Source: Planctomycetota bacterium (GTDB lineage: Bacteria > Planctomycetota > Phycisphaerae > FEN-1346). Taken from it: a DNA stretch of 64,000 bases. Position numbers and translations under genes: made by a program. The notes under the pieces were generated by a model. It ran no database searches and was not told where the DNA came from. It saw only the letters and a program-made list of their open reading frames with translations. The stretch is taken from NCBI GenBank assembly GCA_030602705.1, contig JAUVZF010000003.1, forward strand, positions 18,875 through 82,874, written 5' to 3'. Below, piece by piece: positions 25,938 to 37,347 of the stretch (the stretch's first letter is position 1; the number at the start of each line of letters is the position of its first letter).

Positions 25938-26891
25938 CTACAAGGGTCTTTCCTGTGCCGCCGACACCTGTCGCACGAGTGCGGTCACGGTGCGGTTCGC
26001 CGGAACCGGAACGTCGTGCTGGTCGGCAACGCGGACGATCGCACCGTTCAGATAGTCGATTTCGGTCGTCCGACCGCCCTCCAGGTCCTGAAGCATCGAG
26101 CATCGGTTCTCGGCCGTCTCTCGGGCCGTGTCGATCGCCGCCTTGGCCGCACTCTCATAGGGGAGCGCCACGCCCGCGGCGTTTGCGGTCGCCTGCCCTT
26201 CTTCGGCAACCGCCTCGGCCATTGCCCGAAGCGCCGGCCTGGCGGCGACCTCGCCGTTTCGCACCGCCGCCAGCGCCGCCACCGGATTGATGGCCGCATT
26301 GACGAGCAACTTGCCCCAGACGACCGGCGTCATGTCGGCCTCGGCCGTGGCGGGCAGGCCGGCCTCGTTCAGCAGATCGACCGCCTTCCGGACCGTCGCA
26401 TCCGGGCCGCGGCCCTCGTACCCCAGGTGCGTCTCGCCGCAGGCAACGTGCCGGACTTCGCCCTCGCCGGTGAGGTTGGCCGCCTGGTACGTGACGCCGG
26501 TGATGACGGTGGCGTGCGGCAGCGCCTGGGCCACTTCGGCCGCCACACCCAGGCCGTTCTGAATGGTCAGAAGCGGCGCGTCGCCGATCCAGCCGGCCGC
26601 CCCCTCGGCCGCGCCACGAGCCTGGTGCGCTTTGGTCGTGAGGATCACGAGGTCCGCCGGGGCGCCGGGCGCCAGGCGAACCGGGATGCCGGCCTCCAGG
26701 TCCCCCGACGGTGACGACAGGCGGATGGGCTTGGCGCTCAGCCGCCGCGCACGCTCGGCATCGTGGTCGATTAGCGTGACGCTCGGCCCCCCGGCAACGT
26801 GAGCGATGCGCACGGCCAGGACCAGACCGATGGCGCCAGGGCCGATGACCGCGACGTGTTGGAAAGTATGCCTCGTTGCGCTGCTCGGCAA
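25938..26891 (-). CDS. panE: 2-dehydropantoate 2-reductase (ketopantoate reductase family)
   Basis: VAVIGPGAIGLVLAVRIA; LTTKAHQ; TIQNGLG; WGKLLVNAAINPVAAL. Confidence 0.88.
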   Translation of the reverse strand: MPSSATRHTFQHVAVIGPGAIGLVLAVRIAHVAGGPSVTLIDHDAERARRLSAKPIRLSSPSGDLEAGIPVRLAPGAPADLVILTTKAHQARGAAEGAAGWIGDAPLLTIQNGLGVAAEVAQALPHATVITGVTYQAANLTGEGEVRHVACGETHLGYEGRGPDATVRKAVDLLNEAGLPATAEADMTPVVWGKLLVNAAINPVAALAAVRNGEVAARPALRAMAEAVAEEGQATANAAGVALPYESAAKAAIDTARETAENRCSMLQDLEGGRTTEIDYLNGAIVRVADQHDVPVPANRTVTALVRQVSAAQERPL

Positions 26892-26937
26892 GGCCGTGCC
26901 CTTTTGGGTGCGCGCCCGGCGCTAAGACAGCGGCCCG

Positions 26938-27288
26938 CTACGGATGGGCCTGCATCTGAGCCCTGCCCCGCTCGGCGTGTTTGACCGGGTTCGGGATGCG
27001 GACCGTCACGTCGCCACAGACGCGGGCGGTACAGGCGGTTCGCGTATCGGGTCCGCGGCCGAGTTCGGTGAGCAACTTCCGTTCGGACTCCGTCACGGGC
27101 GAGAGGGCGTCGGCCCCCTCAACGATCTGGACACAGCAGTTGCCGCACTCGTGCCGCCCTTCGCACAGTTCGCCGACGAAGAAATCGTCGTCCACCATCT
27201 CGGCGGCCTCGTCGGCGGCCGCCAGCAGGCTGGTTCCGCGCGGCACTTCCAGGCGAAGATCGTACGGCAGGAAAACGACCTGTGGCAT
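26938..27288 (-). CDS. [2Fe-2S] ferredoxin
   Basis: CEGRHECGNCCVQIVEG ... RTACTARVCGDVTVRIP. Confidence 0.9.
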   Translation of the reverse strand: MPQVVFLPYDLRLEVPRGTSLLAAADEAAEMVDDDFFVGELCEGRHECGNCCVQIVEGADALSPVTESERKLLTELGRGPDTRTACTARVCGDVTVRIPNPVKHAERGRAQMQAHP

Positions 27289-27298
27289 CAGAGTGCTC

Positions 27299-28552
27299 CT
27301 AGATGTTCTCCGTCATGACGCGGACGTAACCCCGCTTGTATAGGCCCTGAATATACTTGTTGACGGTCTCGTTGTACTTGCGGTCGCGGATCTCGTCCTC
27401 CAACTCGTCCTGAACTTCCGTGAAGGGAACCGTCCGCGCTTCCTGTCGCGCCAGGGCCTTGACGATGTAGAACGCCTCGTCGGTCTCGACGAGTGGCCCG
27501 ACCTGGCCCGCTTCCAGGGCAAAAAGGACCGCATCGACGGCCTTGATGCGGAACGATCCCTTCGTCACGAACCCCCAGTCGCCGCCGCCCGAGGCCATCG
27601 GGTCATGGCTGTAGCGGCGGGCGAGGCGGGCGAAATCCTCGCCCTTCGACGCCCGCTGGTGAACGGCATCCGCCACCGCGCGGGCCTGGGCCACGTCGGG
27701 CGACTCGCTCTTGCGGATGGCAATCAGGCCCAACCGCACCCGCGTCGGTTGGACGTACCGCTCCTGGCAGACCCGGCGGTAACGATTCAAGAGTTCGGAG
27801 TGCGTGATGTGGACGGTCGGCGAGATCTTGCTTCGCAAGTACCGTTGCACGATGAGTTGCTCTCGTCGCCGCCGGCGCTCCTCCCGGAGCGAGGTTCCCT
27901 CGCGCTCGAGTTTCTCTTCGAGCAGCAAGGCGCTGCCTGCCTGGGAAGCCAAGTTCTTCAGGATCTGGCCCAGCGTGGTGTCGATCTGCTTCTTCTCCTC
28001 CTCCGACAGTTCCGCCTTCGCCTCCTGGACGACGAGCCGCCGGCTGATCTCCTCCCGCAGTTTCATGTTGATGACCTGGCGGCAGCGGCTCTCGAAGGCG
28101 GCGGGTGAGTACTCCTTGCGCCATTTCGCCATCTGCGGACGGATCGGACCGAGAATGTCCTCCCGCGTGATGACCTCGCCGTTGACCTCGGCCAGAACCG
28201 TGTTGACCAGGATCGGCGAACCGCCGCTCTCGTCGGTGTCCACCAGAACGGGCAGGCGCTGCTTGGGAAGCGGCAGCGCCACTTCCCCGAGACGGGCCTC
28301 GTACTCGGCATCGCGGTCCGGCCGGGTTAGTTTACCCGTAGGCTCCGTCGATTCGGGCCTTTTCCTGCCGGTCGCGGGCCGGGCCAATCGGACGGGGTTG
28401 ACCTCTTCGCTCGCCGCGCCCCCGCCCGTGTCGAACTCACTCGGCGCAGCGGCCTGCGGTGTGAGCGAACCGAGTTCTCTGCCCCGGCGGCCACAGCCCG
28501 CCGCAACAAGAGCCAGCACGCCAACCACCGGCATCACCCACACGGGTTTCAT
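27299..28552 (-). CDS. Peptidylprolyl isomerase (SurA/PrsA-like, parvulin) lipoprotein
   Basis: Lipobox-like LALVAAGCGRRG; NTVLAEVNGEVITREDI; ARAVADAVHQRASKGEDFARLARRYSHDPMASGGGDWGFV. Confidence 0.85.
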   Translation of the reverse strand: MKPVWVMPVVGVLALVAAGCGRRGRELGSLTPQAAAPSEFDTGGGAASEEVNPVRLARPATGRKRPESTEPTGKLTRPDRDAEYEARLGEVALPLPKQRLPVLVDTDESGGSPILVNTVLAEVNGEVITREDILGPIRPQMAKWRKEYSPAAFESRCRQVINMKLREEISRRLVVQEAKAELSEEEKKQIDTTLGQILKNLASQAGSALLLEEKLEREGTSLREERRRRREQLIVQRYLRSKISPTVHITHSELLNRYRRVCQERYVQPTRVRLGLIAIRKSESPDVAQARAVADAVHQRASKGEDFARLARRYSHDPMASGGGDWGFVTKGSFRIKAVDAVLFALEAGQVGPLVETDEAFYIVKALARQEARTVPFTEVQDELEDEIRDRKYNETVNKYIQGLYKRGYVRVMTENI

Positions 28553-28590
28553 GGGTCGAACCCCCAAAAGGATCCAAAGAGGTTCGTATT

Positions 28591-31500
28591 CTATTTGCCG
28601 TCCTCGCAGCGGGCAAGCACCTTCTTCAGCAGCGCCAGCGCCCCGTCCGGGCCGCGATCTTCGTGCAGCCGCCAGACCAACCTGTGCGGGTCCAGGATGC
28701 GAACCACGCCGGCGCCGGAGACCTGCCGGTTACCCGATTCGCCCAGAAGCGGTGCAACCATGGCGGCGTCCTCGCTGGTAAACGCGAGATCCGCTCCCTT
28801 TCGGTGAATGGAGCGGATGCCCGCATCTCCGGCGGCCACGCGGACCGCCTCCAGGTCTACCAGCCTCTGCACCTCTTCCGGCATGGGGCCGTACATGTCG
28901 GCGATCTCGGCCGCCACCTCCGCGAGCGTCTGGGCGTTTGCCGCACGCTGCAACTGCCGATACAGGCTGATGCGCTGGCTCTCGGTCGGCACGTATCGGT
29001 TTGGGATGAACGCCGCCAGGTCCAACTGCACGTCCGCCCGGCACGGCTCGTCGGCGGGCCGGCCCTTGAGCCGACGCACGGCCGCCTCGAGCAACTGGCA
29101 GTACATCTTGTACCCGACGGCAGAGATGTGACCGGACTGTTCGAGCCCCAGGATGTTGCCGGCGCCGCGGATCTCCAGGTCGCGCATCGCGATCTGAAAG
29201 CCCGCTCCCAACTCGGCGTACTGCTCGATGGCACGCAGACGCTTCGACGCCGCCGGAGTCGGCGGACGCTTCTCGGGCAAGAGCAGGTAACAGTACGCCC
29301 GGTGCTTGTACCGTCCCACGCGGCCGCGCAACTGGTGCATGTCGGCCAGGCCGAACCGGTCGGCATCGTGGATGAACATGGTGTTGGCGTGCGGCACATC
29401 GAGGCCCGACTCGATGATGGTGGTCGAGACGAGGACGTCCACGTCGCCTGCGAAGAACCGAAGCATCCGGTCCTCCAATTCCCGCTCTTTCATCTGGCCG
29501 TGGGCCCATTCGATGCGGGCCTCCGGCACGAGCCGGCGCACCCGGTCGGCCGCGGCCTCGATCGTGCGGACGCGGTTGTGGACGAAGAAGACCTGCCCGT
29601 CGCGTGCGAGTTCCCGCAAGATGGCCTGGCGGATACGCCCGTCGTCCCACCGGCACACCTCGGTCCGGACGGCCCGCCGGTCCTGGGGGGCGGTCGTCAG
29701 GCTCGAGATATCGCGGATGCCCAGGAGCGACATGTGCAGCGTCCGCGGGATCGGCGTGGCCGTCAGCGTCAGGATGTCCACCGTCTGCCGCATCCGCTTG
29801 AGCCGCTCCTTGTGCTCGACGCCGAACCGCTGCTCCTCGTCCACGATCAGGAGGCCCAGGTCGGCCGGCACGACGTCCTTCTGGAGCAGCCGGTGCGTCC
29901 CGATGAGGATATCGACCTGCCCTTTGCGGAACCGGTTGAGGATCTCGGCCTGCGTCCCTCGCGTCTGGAACCGGCACATCATCTCGATGATGACGGGGTA
30001 ATCTGCCATTCGCTCGCGGAAGGTTCCCAGATGCTGGACCGTCAGGACGGTGGTCGGCACGAGCACGACGACCTGTTTGCCGGCTTCGACGGCCTTGAAC
30101 GCCGCCCGGATTGCCAGTTCCGTCTTGCCGTATCCCACGTCGCCGCACACGAGCCGGTCCATCGGCCGCGGCGAGCGCATGTCGCGTTTGATCTCCTGCA
30201 TGGCGGCCGTCTGGTCTTCGGTGTCGGGATACGGGAACGCGGCCTCGAACTCCTTCTGCCACAGGCTGTCGGAGGGGCAGGCGATTCCCGGCCGGGCCTC
30301 CCGGACGGCCTGGACGCCGAGCAGTTCCATGGCGAAGTTCTGGACGGCCTCTTTGACTCGCCGCTTCTTCTCGCCCCACGCCTTGCCGCCCACGCGCGAG
30401 AGGCGCGGCTTGCCCTTGAAGCCGCCCACGTACTTCTGGACAAGGGCCACTTGCGACGCCGGGACGTACACCTTGACCTTGTCGCGGAACTCCAGGAGGA
30501 GGTAATCGGCCGTCTGCTCGGCGGCCGCAACGCCGGGCAGTGGCAAAGCGCCTTTCATTTCGGTCAGGGCCTTGGCATCGCGGCGGAGCGTCTTCATGCC
30601 CAGGTACCGGCCGATGCCGTGAATCACGTGGACAACCAGGTCGCCGCGCGCCAGGTCCATCCACGTGTCGATGGCGCGGGTTTCAAGCCGCCGCCCGAGC
30701 CGCCGCCGCGTCTGGTACCGCTGAAAGACCTCGTGGTTCGACGCAACCGCCACGTTCTCGGCCACCAGGCGAAAGCCCGTGCCGAGGCGACCGACGCCCA
30801 GGCGGATGCGCACCTTGGTCTCCGTACCCATGGCGTCAACGATCTCGGCAAGGCGGTCGCGTTCGCCCTCGTTGTCCGAGAAGAGGAGCACCGCGTCCTC
30901 GGCCGCCAAGTCCGCAAGTTCCTCCCTCACGGCCTCGGCCTTGCCGCTGAAGGCGGGGAGGCTCTCGGTTCGAATGGCAAAGGCGTCGCTCGCGCCGCTC
31001 GTGGTGAAACTCGAGACGTCGAGCCGCGCGAACTCGCGGCTCTCGCGCACCACCGCCTCGAACGCATACACGCCGACGGGGCTCGCCAGCCGCGCGACGA
31101 ACGACCGCCCGACTTCGGCGATCTCGAGCGGGTCCTGCCAGACGATCCATGCGCCTTGCGGCAGGTAGTCCAGGAGGTTGGTCGAGGTCTCGGGGGCGAG
31201 AGGACCGCCTTTGCCGCTCGGCATGAACGAGACGGCGACGCGGTCGCGGTCGTCGAGGCTCCGCTGCGTTGAGGGGTCGAACGTGCGGAGGCTCTCGAGT
31301 TCGTCGCCGAAGAACTCCAGCCGATACGGCGCCGGGGCCGTCGGCGGGTACACGTCCATGATGCCGCCTCGCACGGCGTACTGGCCGGGCTCGAGGACGA
31401 GTTCCGCAGGGCGGAACCCGCGCTCGGCCAGCCACCGGCGGAGGTGCGACATGCTGTACTCGGCGCCGACCGTGAGTTCAAGCGTGTTCTCGGCCAGGTG

Positions 31501-32103
31501 ACGCGGCGAGGGAACCGGCTGCATGATAGCCTGGATCGGCGCGACGAGAACGCGAGGCAGCGGGGGAGCCGGAGAATCCGAGCCGCGACCCGCAGAATCC
31601 GAGCCGCGACCGTAAGGGAGCGGCCGGCGTGGGGCTTGGGCGGCGGTGCCCCGCTCCCTTACGGTCGTGGCTCGGAACTTGGCACGCACCCCGGCCTGTG
31701 ACGGTGCCCCGACGCTCCCGCGTCGGGCTCGGGGCTGCGCCGCCGCGAGCCGCTTGAGCACCCGCAGGCGGTCGGCCATGATTTCGTCCGAGACGTCAGA
31801 CTCGGTCGGCAGCGCCTCCCACGCGGGGAACACGGGCGGGTCAACGCCGGCGAACAGCCGCCAGTCGTCGCGGGCATCGTCCACGGAGTCGATGTGCGCG
31901 ACAACGTACAGAAGCGTGGACGAACAGTCCGGAAGAAGGGCCGCAGCCAGGGCGGGCGCGCTGGATCCCCACAGGCCTTCGACGCTCGCCCGCCCCTCCT
32001 CGCGGAGCGTCTGACGAATAGCGCCGACGACCTCCTGGCGGGCGAACAGGTCTGTGACCGCTTCGCCCGTAGCCGCGATGTCCACCTTCTGGCCTTCGGC
32101 CAT
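28591..32103 (-). CDS. mfd: Transcription-repair coupling factor
   Basis: DLVVHVIHGIGRYLGM; RLVCGDVGYGKTELAIRAAFKAV; LLIVDEEQRFGVEHKE; LTATPIPRTLHMSLLGIRDIS; QLRGRVGRYKHRAYCYLL. Confidence 0.97.
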   Translation of the reverse strand: MAEGQKVDIAATGEAVTDLFARQEVVGAIRQTLREEGRASVEGLWGSSAPALAAALLPDCSSTLLYVVAHIDSVDDARDDWRLFAGVDPPVFPAWEALPTESDVSDEIMADRLRVLKRLAAAQPRARRGSVGAPSQAGVRAKFRATTVRERGTAAQAPRRPLPYGRGSDSAGRGSDSPAPPLPRVLVAPIQAIMQPVPSPRHLAENTLELTVGAEYSMSHLRRWLAERGFRPAELVLEPGQYAVRGGIMDVYPPTAPAPYRLEFFGDELESLRTFDPSTQRSLDDRDRVAVSFMPSGKGGPLAPETSTNLLDYLPQGAWIVWQDPLEIAEVGRSFVARLASPVGVYAFEAVVRESREFARLDVSSFTTSGASDAFAIRTESLPAFSGKAEAVREELADLAAEDAVLLFSDNEGERDRLAEIVDAMGTETKVRIRLGVGRLGTGFRLVAENVAVASNHEVFQRYQTRRRLGRRLETRAIDTWMDLARGDLVVHVIHGIGRYLGMKTLRRDAKALTEMKGALPLPGVAAAEQTADYLLLEFRDKVKVYVPASQVALVQKYVGGFKGKPRLSRVGGKAWGEKKRRVKEAVQNFAMELLGVQAVREARPGIACPSDSLWQKEFEAAFPYPDTEDQTAAMQEIKRDMRSPRPMDRLVCGDVGYGKTELAIRAAFKAVEAGKQVVVLVPTTVLTVQHLGTFRERMADYPVIIEMMCRFQTRGTQAEILNRFRKGQVDILIGTHRLLQKDVVPADLGLLIVDEEQRFGVEHKERLKRMRQTVDILTLTATPIPRTLHMSLLGIRDISSLTTAPQDRRAVRTEVCRWDDGRIRQAILRELARDGQVFFVHNRVRTIEAAADRVRRLVPEARIEWAHGQMKERELEDRMLRFFAGDVDVLVSTTIIESGLDVPHANTMFIHDADRFGLADMHQLRGRVGRYKHRAYCYLLLPEKRPPTPAASKRLRAIEQYAELGAGFQIAMRDLEIRGAGNILGLEQSGHISAVGYKMYCQLLEAAVRRLKGRPADEPCRADVQLDLAAFIPNRYVPTESQRISLYRQLQRAANAQTLAEVAAEIADMYGPMPEEVQRLVDLEAVRVAAGDAGIRSIHRKGADLAFTSEDAAMVAPLLGESGNRQVSGAGVVRILDPHRLVWRLHEDRGPDGALALLKKVLARCEDGK
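31598..31727. repeat. Palindromic repeat element inside the mfd coding sequence
   Basis: TCCGAGCCGCGACCGTAAGGGAGCGG (31598-31623) inverted, with one mismatch, at 31651-31676; second hairpin CCCGACGC-TCCC-GCGTCGGG at 31708-31727. Confidence 0.85.
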
Positions 32104-32173
32104 AGACTCCAGGTTGTGGCTGCATTGTAATCGGCGCCGCGGCGCCCGTCAACCCACGAAAACGCCGCTTGCC

Positions 32174-32196
32174 AAAAAGGTTCCAGGTACCTTTTT
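32174..32196. repeat. Hairpin AAAAAGGT-TCCAGGT-ACCTTTTT, terminator-like, between divergent genes
   Basis: 8-bp perfect stem with 7-nt loop and T-run. Confidence 0.7.
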
Positions 32197-32233
32197 TTCT
32201 GTTATGCTGTGTGGGCCTTGGAGAGACCACGCC

Positions 32234-33019
32234 ATGCCCGAACCACTGACCGCCGCGTGCCTGAGTTTCACGGCAACGGACTCGGTCGCCGAAAACCGCG
32301 CCCGTATCACCAAGGGGATCGCCGCCGCCCGCGATGCAGGAGCGCGGCTGTTTCTTACGCCGGAATGCGCGCTGACCGGCTATCCGAGCGCGGCGCGCGA
32401 GGACCTGGCCGATATCAACTGGCCCGAGGTCCGCGGGGCGGAGCGCCAACTGGCCGCCTGTGCCCGCCAGGCCGGCCTTGCGCTCATCCTCGGAACGGCC
32501 GGCCCCACCGAGGACTCCGCCACGAACGACGCGCTCGCCTGCGGCAACACCTCGGCCGAGGTCCGCTACCGCAAGCGGTGCCTCACGCCGCTCGACAAGA
32601 AGGTCTTCGTCAGCGGCAACGAACCCGTCGTTGCCCAGTGCGCGGGCTGGCGGCTGGGTTTGGCCGTCTGCTACGACATCCGGTTCCCCCGCGTCTTCGC
32701 AGAACTCGCGCGTGACGGCGCCGACGCCTTCTGCGTCATCGCCCACATGGCAGGGCCCGACCCGGACCCCGGCACGAAGCCGACGGTCGTCCCCGCTCAC
32801 TTCGCCGGCCGCGCGGCCGAATGGGCCACACCGACGCTGCTATGCAACGCGAGTGCCGACGACCGGTGGCTGAACTCCGGCTGCTGGGACGCGCGCGGCA
32901 TCCGGACGGCCGACGGCGGCGAGGGCCTGCTCCTTGCCACTCTCACGCCGCGCGAGATGCTCGATCCCTGGTACGCGACCATCCGCGAAGACTCTTTCGC
33001 GTCGTTCTTCGGGGGCTGA
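32234..33019 (+). CDS. Carbon-nitrogen hydrolase (nitrilase superfamily)
   Basis: Glu in LTPECALTGYPS, Lys in YRKRCLTP, Cys in AVCYDIRFPRVF. Confidence 0.9.
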   Translation: MPEPLTAACLSFTATDSVAENRARITKGIAAARDAGARLFLTPECALTGYPSAAREDLADINWPEVRGAERQLAACARQAGLALILGTAGPTEDSATNDALACGNTSAEVRYRKRCLTPLDKKVFVSGNEPVVAQCAGWRLGLAVCYDIRFPRVFAELARDGADAFCVIAHMAGPDPDPGTKPTVVPAHFAGRAAEWATPTLLCNASADDRWLNSGCWDARGIRTADGGEGLLLATLTPREMLDPWYATIREDSFASFFGG

Positions 33020-33228
33020 CACGAGGGCTAACAGCCGCTGCGCGTCGCCTGCCAAAATGGCAGAGGCGTCTTCCAGGAATCCCCTCTCTCGACCACCAGG
33101 CGGTCCTTTGACGCTGGGAAACGGCCCCATGAGCGTGGCACGGCGTTTGCCCTTGAACAGAGCGGAGAGACTATGCATGGATGCCGGGGCACGCCCCGGC
33201 CTACATTCACAGGTGGGAGGCACACAGC

Positions 33229-35895
<2,667 letters not shown>

Positions 35896-36045
35896 AAAAC
35901 CCGCCCCGCCGGCCGCCGTCAACCGGATGGTGCAGCCGCCCACTTTCCTGCAATAAACCCCAGCACTCGCCGTTGGAACTGGTGGAGTAGAGAGCGAGTC
36001 CGGTAATCCAGTGCACCGCAAACGCGGAAGGAAAGGAGAGCGAAC

Positions 36046-36480
36046 ATGAGAAAGATTCTGTTAATCAGCCTTGCGGCCGTGATCGTGGCGGGGGGCATCG
36101 CCCTGGTGACCTACGCGCAGGACGTAGGAGGCCCGCCGCGGGATCGCCCGCGCGGCAGGCAGCCTGGAGACAGGCCGGGCGGCGGCAGACCGCCGCGGAT
36201 CGAACTGACCGAGGAGCAGAGCGCCGCCCTCAAAGAACTCATGAAGGAGGGAAAAGTTGGTGACCACCTCATGAAGGCCCTGACCGCGTTCCAGGAGGCG
36301 GTCAAGGGCGTCCTCGGGAAGGAAATAAAGGACGAGGCCCAACTCAATAGGGCCGTGCGGAGGTTCGTGTTCCAGGCCATCATGCGGCAAATGCGGCCGC
36401 CGGAGGGCGACAGAGACCGGCCAGGCAGGCGCACCGACCGCAGGAGAAGGCCGCCTGGTGGCCCGCCCCCGCCAGAGTAA
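36046..36480 (+). CDS. Small secreted Arg/Pro/Gly-rich protein, unknown function
   Basis: Signal peptide MRKILLISLAAVIVAGGIALVTYAQ; R/P/G-rich flanks around a helical core. Confidence 0.7.
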   Translation: MRKILLISLAAVIVAGGIALVTYAQDVGGPPRDRPRGRQPGDRPGGGRPPRIELTEEQSAALKELMKEGKVGDHLMKALTAFQEAVKGVLGKEIKDEAQLNRAVRRFVFQAIMRQMRPPEGDRDRPGRRTDRRRRPPGGPPPPE

Positions 36481-36506
36481 CACCTGAACACCGTTTACAT
36501 CTCGAC

Positions 36507-36594
36507 GCGGGCTCGTCATACCCGTTTGCGACCGGCGGACGTCCCCTGCCGAAACATCCGGCCGCGGAGCGGATCGACGAGCCCCGCTTTTTTT
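36507..36594 (+). terminator. Possible intrinsic terminator with a large loop
   Basis: GCGGGCTCGTC (36507-36517) pairs with GACGAGCCCCGC (36576-36587, one bulged C) followed by T7. Confidence 0.4.
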
Positions 36595-36712
36595 GCGCTC
36601 CGGCTTGGGCACCGCCCGCAGGGGCCAGACCGTGTTGAGCCGTCGCCGGTACGGCGACGTGATTGGGCGCCGACCCCTGCCGTTGGCAGGTTGACGGTTT
36701 CAGAAACCCGCG

Positions 36713-37216
36713 TCAGATAAAGTGGAGCAGGCGTCTGAGCATCTCCGTCGGCCCGGCCACCTCGCCCGCCTCGGCCGAGACGGGGGCAAACTCCTTCTGC
36801 ATCTCGGCCAGTTGCTCATCGTAGAGTTGTTGGGCAAACTCGCGATGGGCGGCCCGGCGCTCGTCGCCGCTCTCGTACTGGGTGCGGATGGTGGCCAGTT
36901 CGCCCGCGTCGAGCCAGACACCGCCGCATCTCGGGCACTCGTCCACCTCAACGGCGCGTTTCGGGCTGTAGAAATGGCGCGTCATCGCCGGGTGGCCGCA
37001 TTGCGGGCAGCCCCACTGGGCGTCGTGATCGACCGCGACGTTGGGGTCGCGCTGGACGTCGAGCAGCGCCTCGCCGGCGGCCTCTTCCCGGTCGTCCAAC
37101 TTCCGGATCTCCTGGCTGTCGAACCAGATGCCGCCGCAGCCGTCTTGACACACATCCACTGTAACGTCCGCCACCGTCATCCGCGTCAGCGTATTGCCAC
37201 AAGCCGGGCATTCCAT
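36713..37216 (-). CDS. Zinc-ribbon protein with two zf-TFIIB-like domains
   Basis: MECPACGNTL...VDVCQDGCGGIWFDSQEI and CPQCGHPAM...VDECPRCGGVWLDAGEL. Confidence 0.85.
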   Translation of the reverse strand: MECPACGNTLTRMTVADVTVDVCQDGCGGIWFDSQEIRKLDDREEAAGEALLDVQRDPNVAVDHDAQWGCPQCGHPAMTRHFYSPKRAVEVDECPRCGGVWLDAGELATIRTQYESGDERRAAHREFAQQLYDEQLAEMQKEFAPVSAEAGEVAGPTEMLRRLLHFI

Positions 37217-37347
37217 CGGCAGACCCCCTTTCCACATTCTGGACGCCGACCAGTGTAGCGACATGCCGCACGCCTTGTCACGTGGAAAGAGCGGCGCGGC
37301 GGCCAGCCACGGCCGCCGCGCGGGATTTCCATGCCCAGAAACGTCGC

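Noticed and set aside
28663-31272. 869-codon plus-strand ORF opposite mfd
   Set aside because: Antisense shadow of a well-supported core gene.
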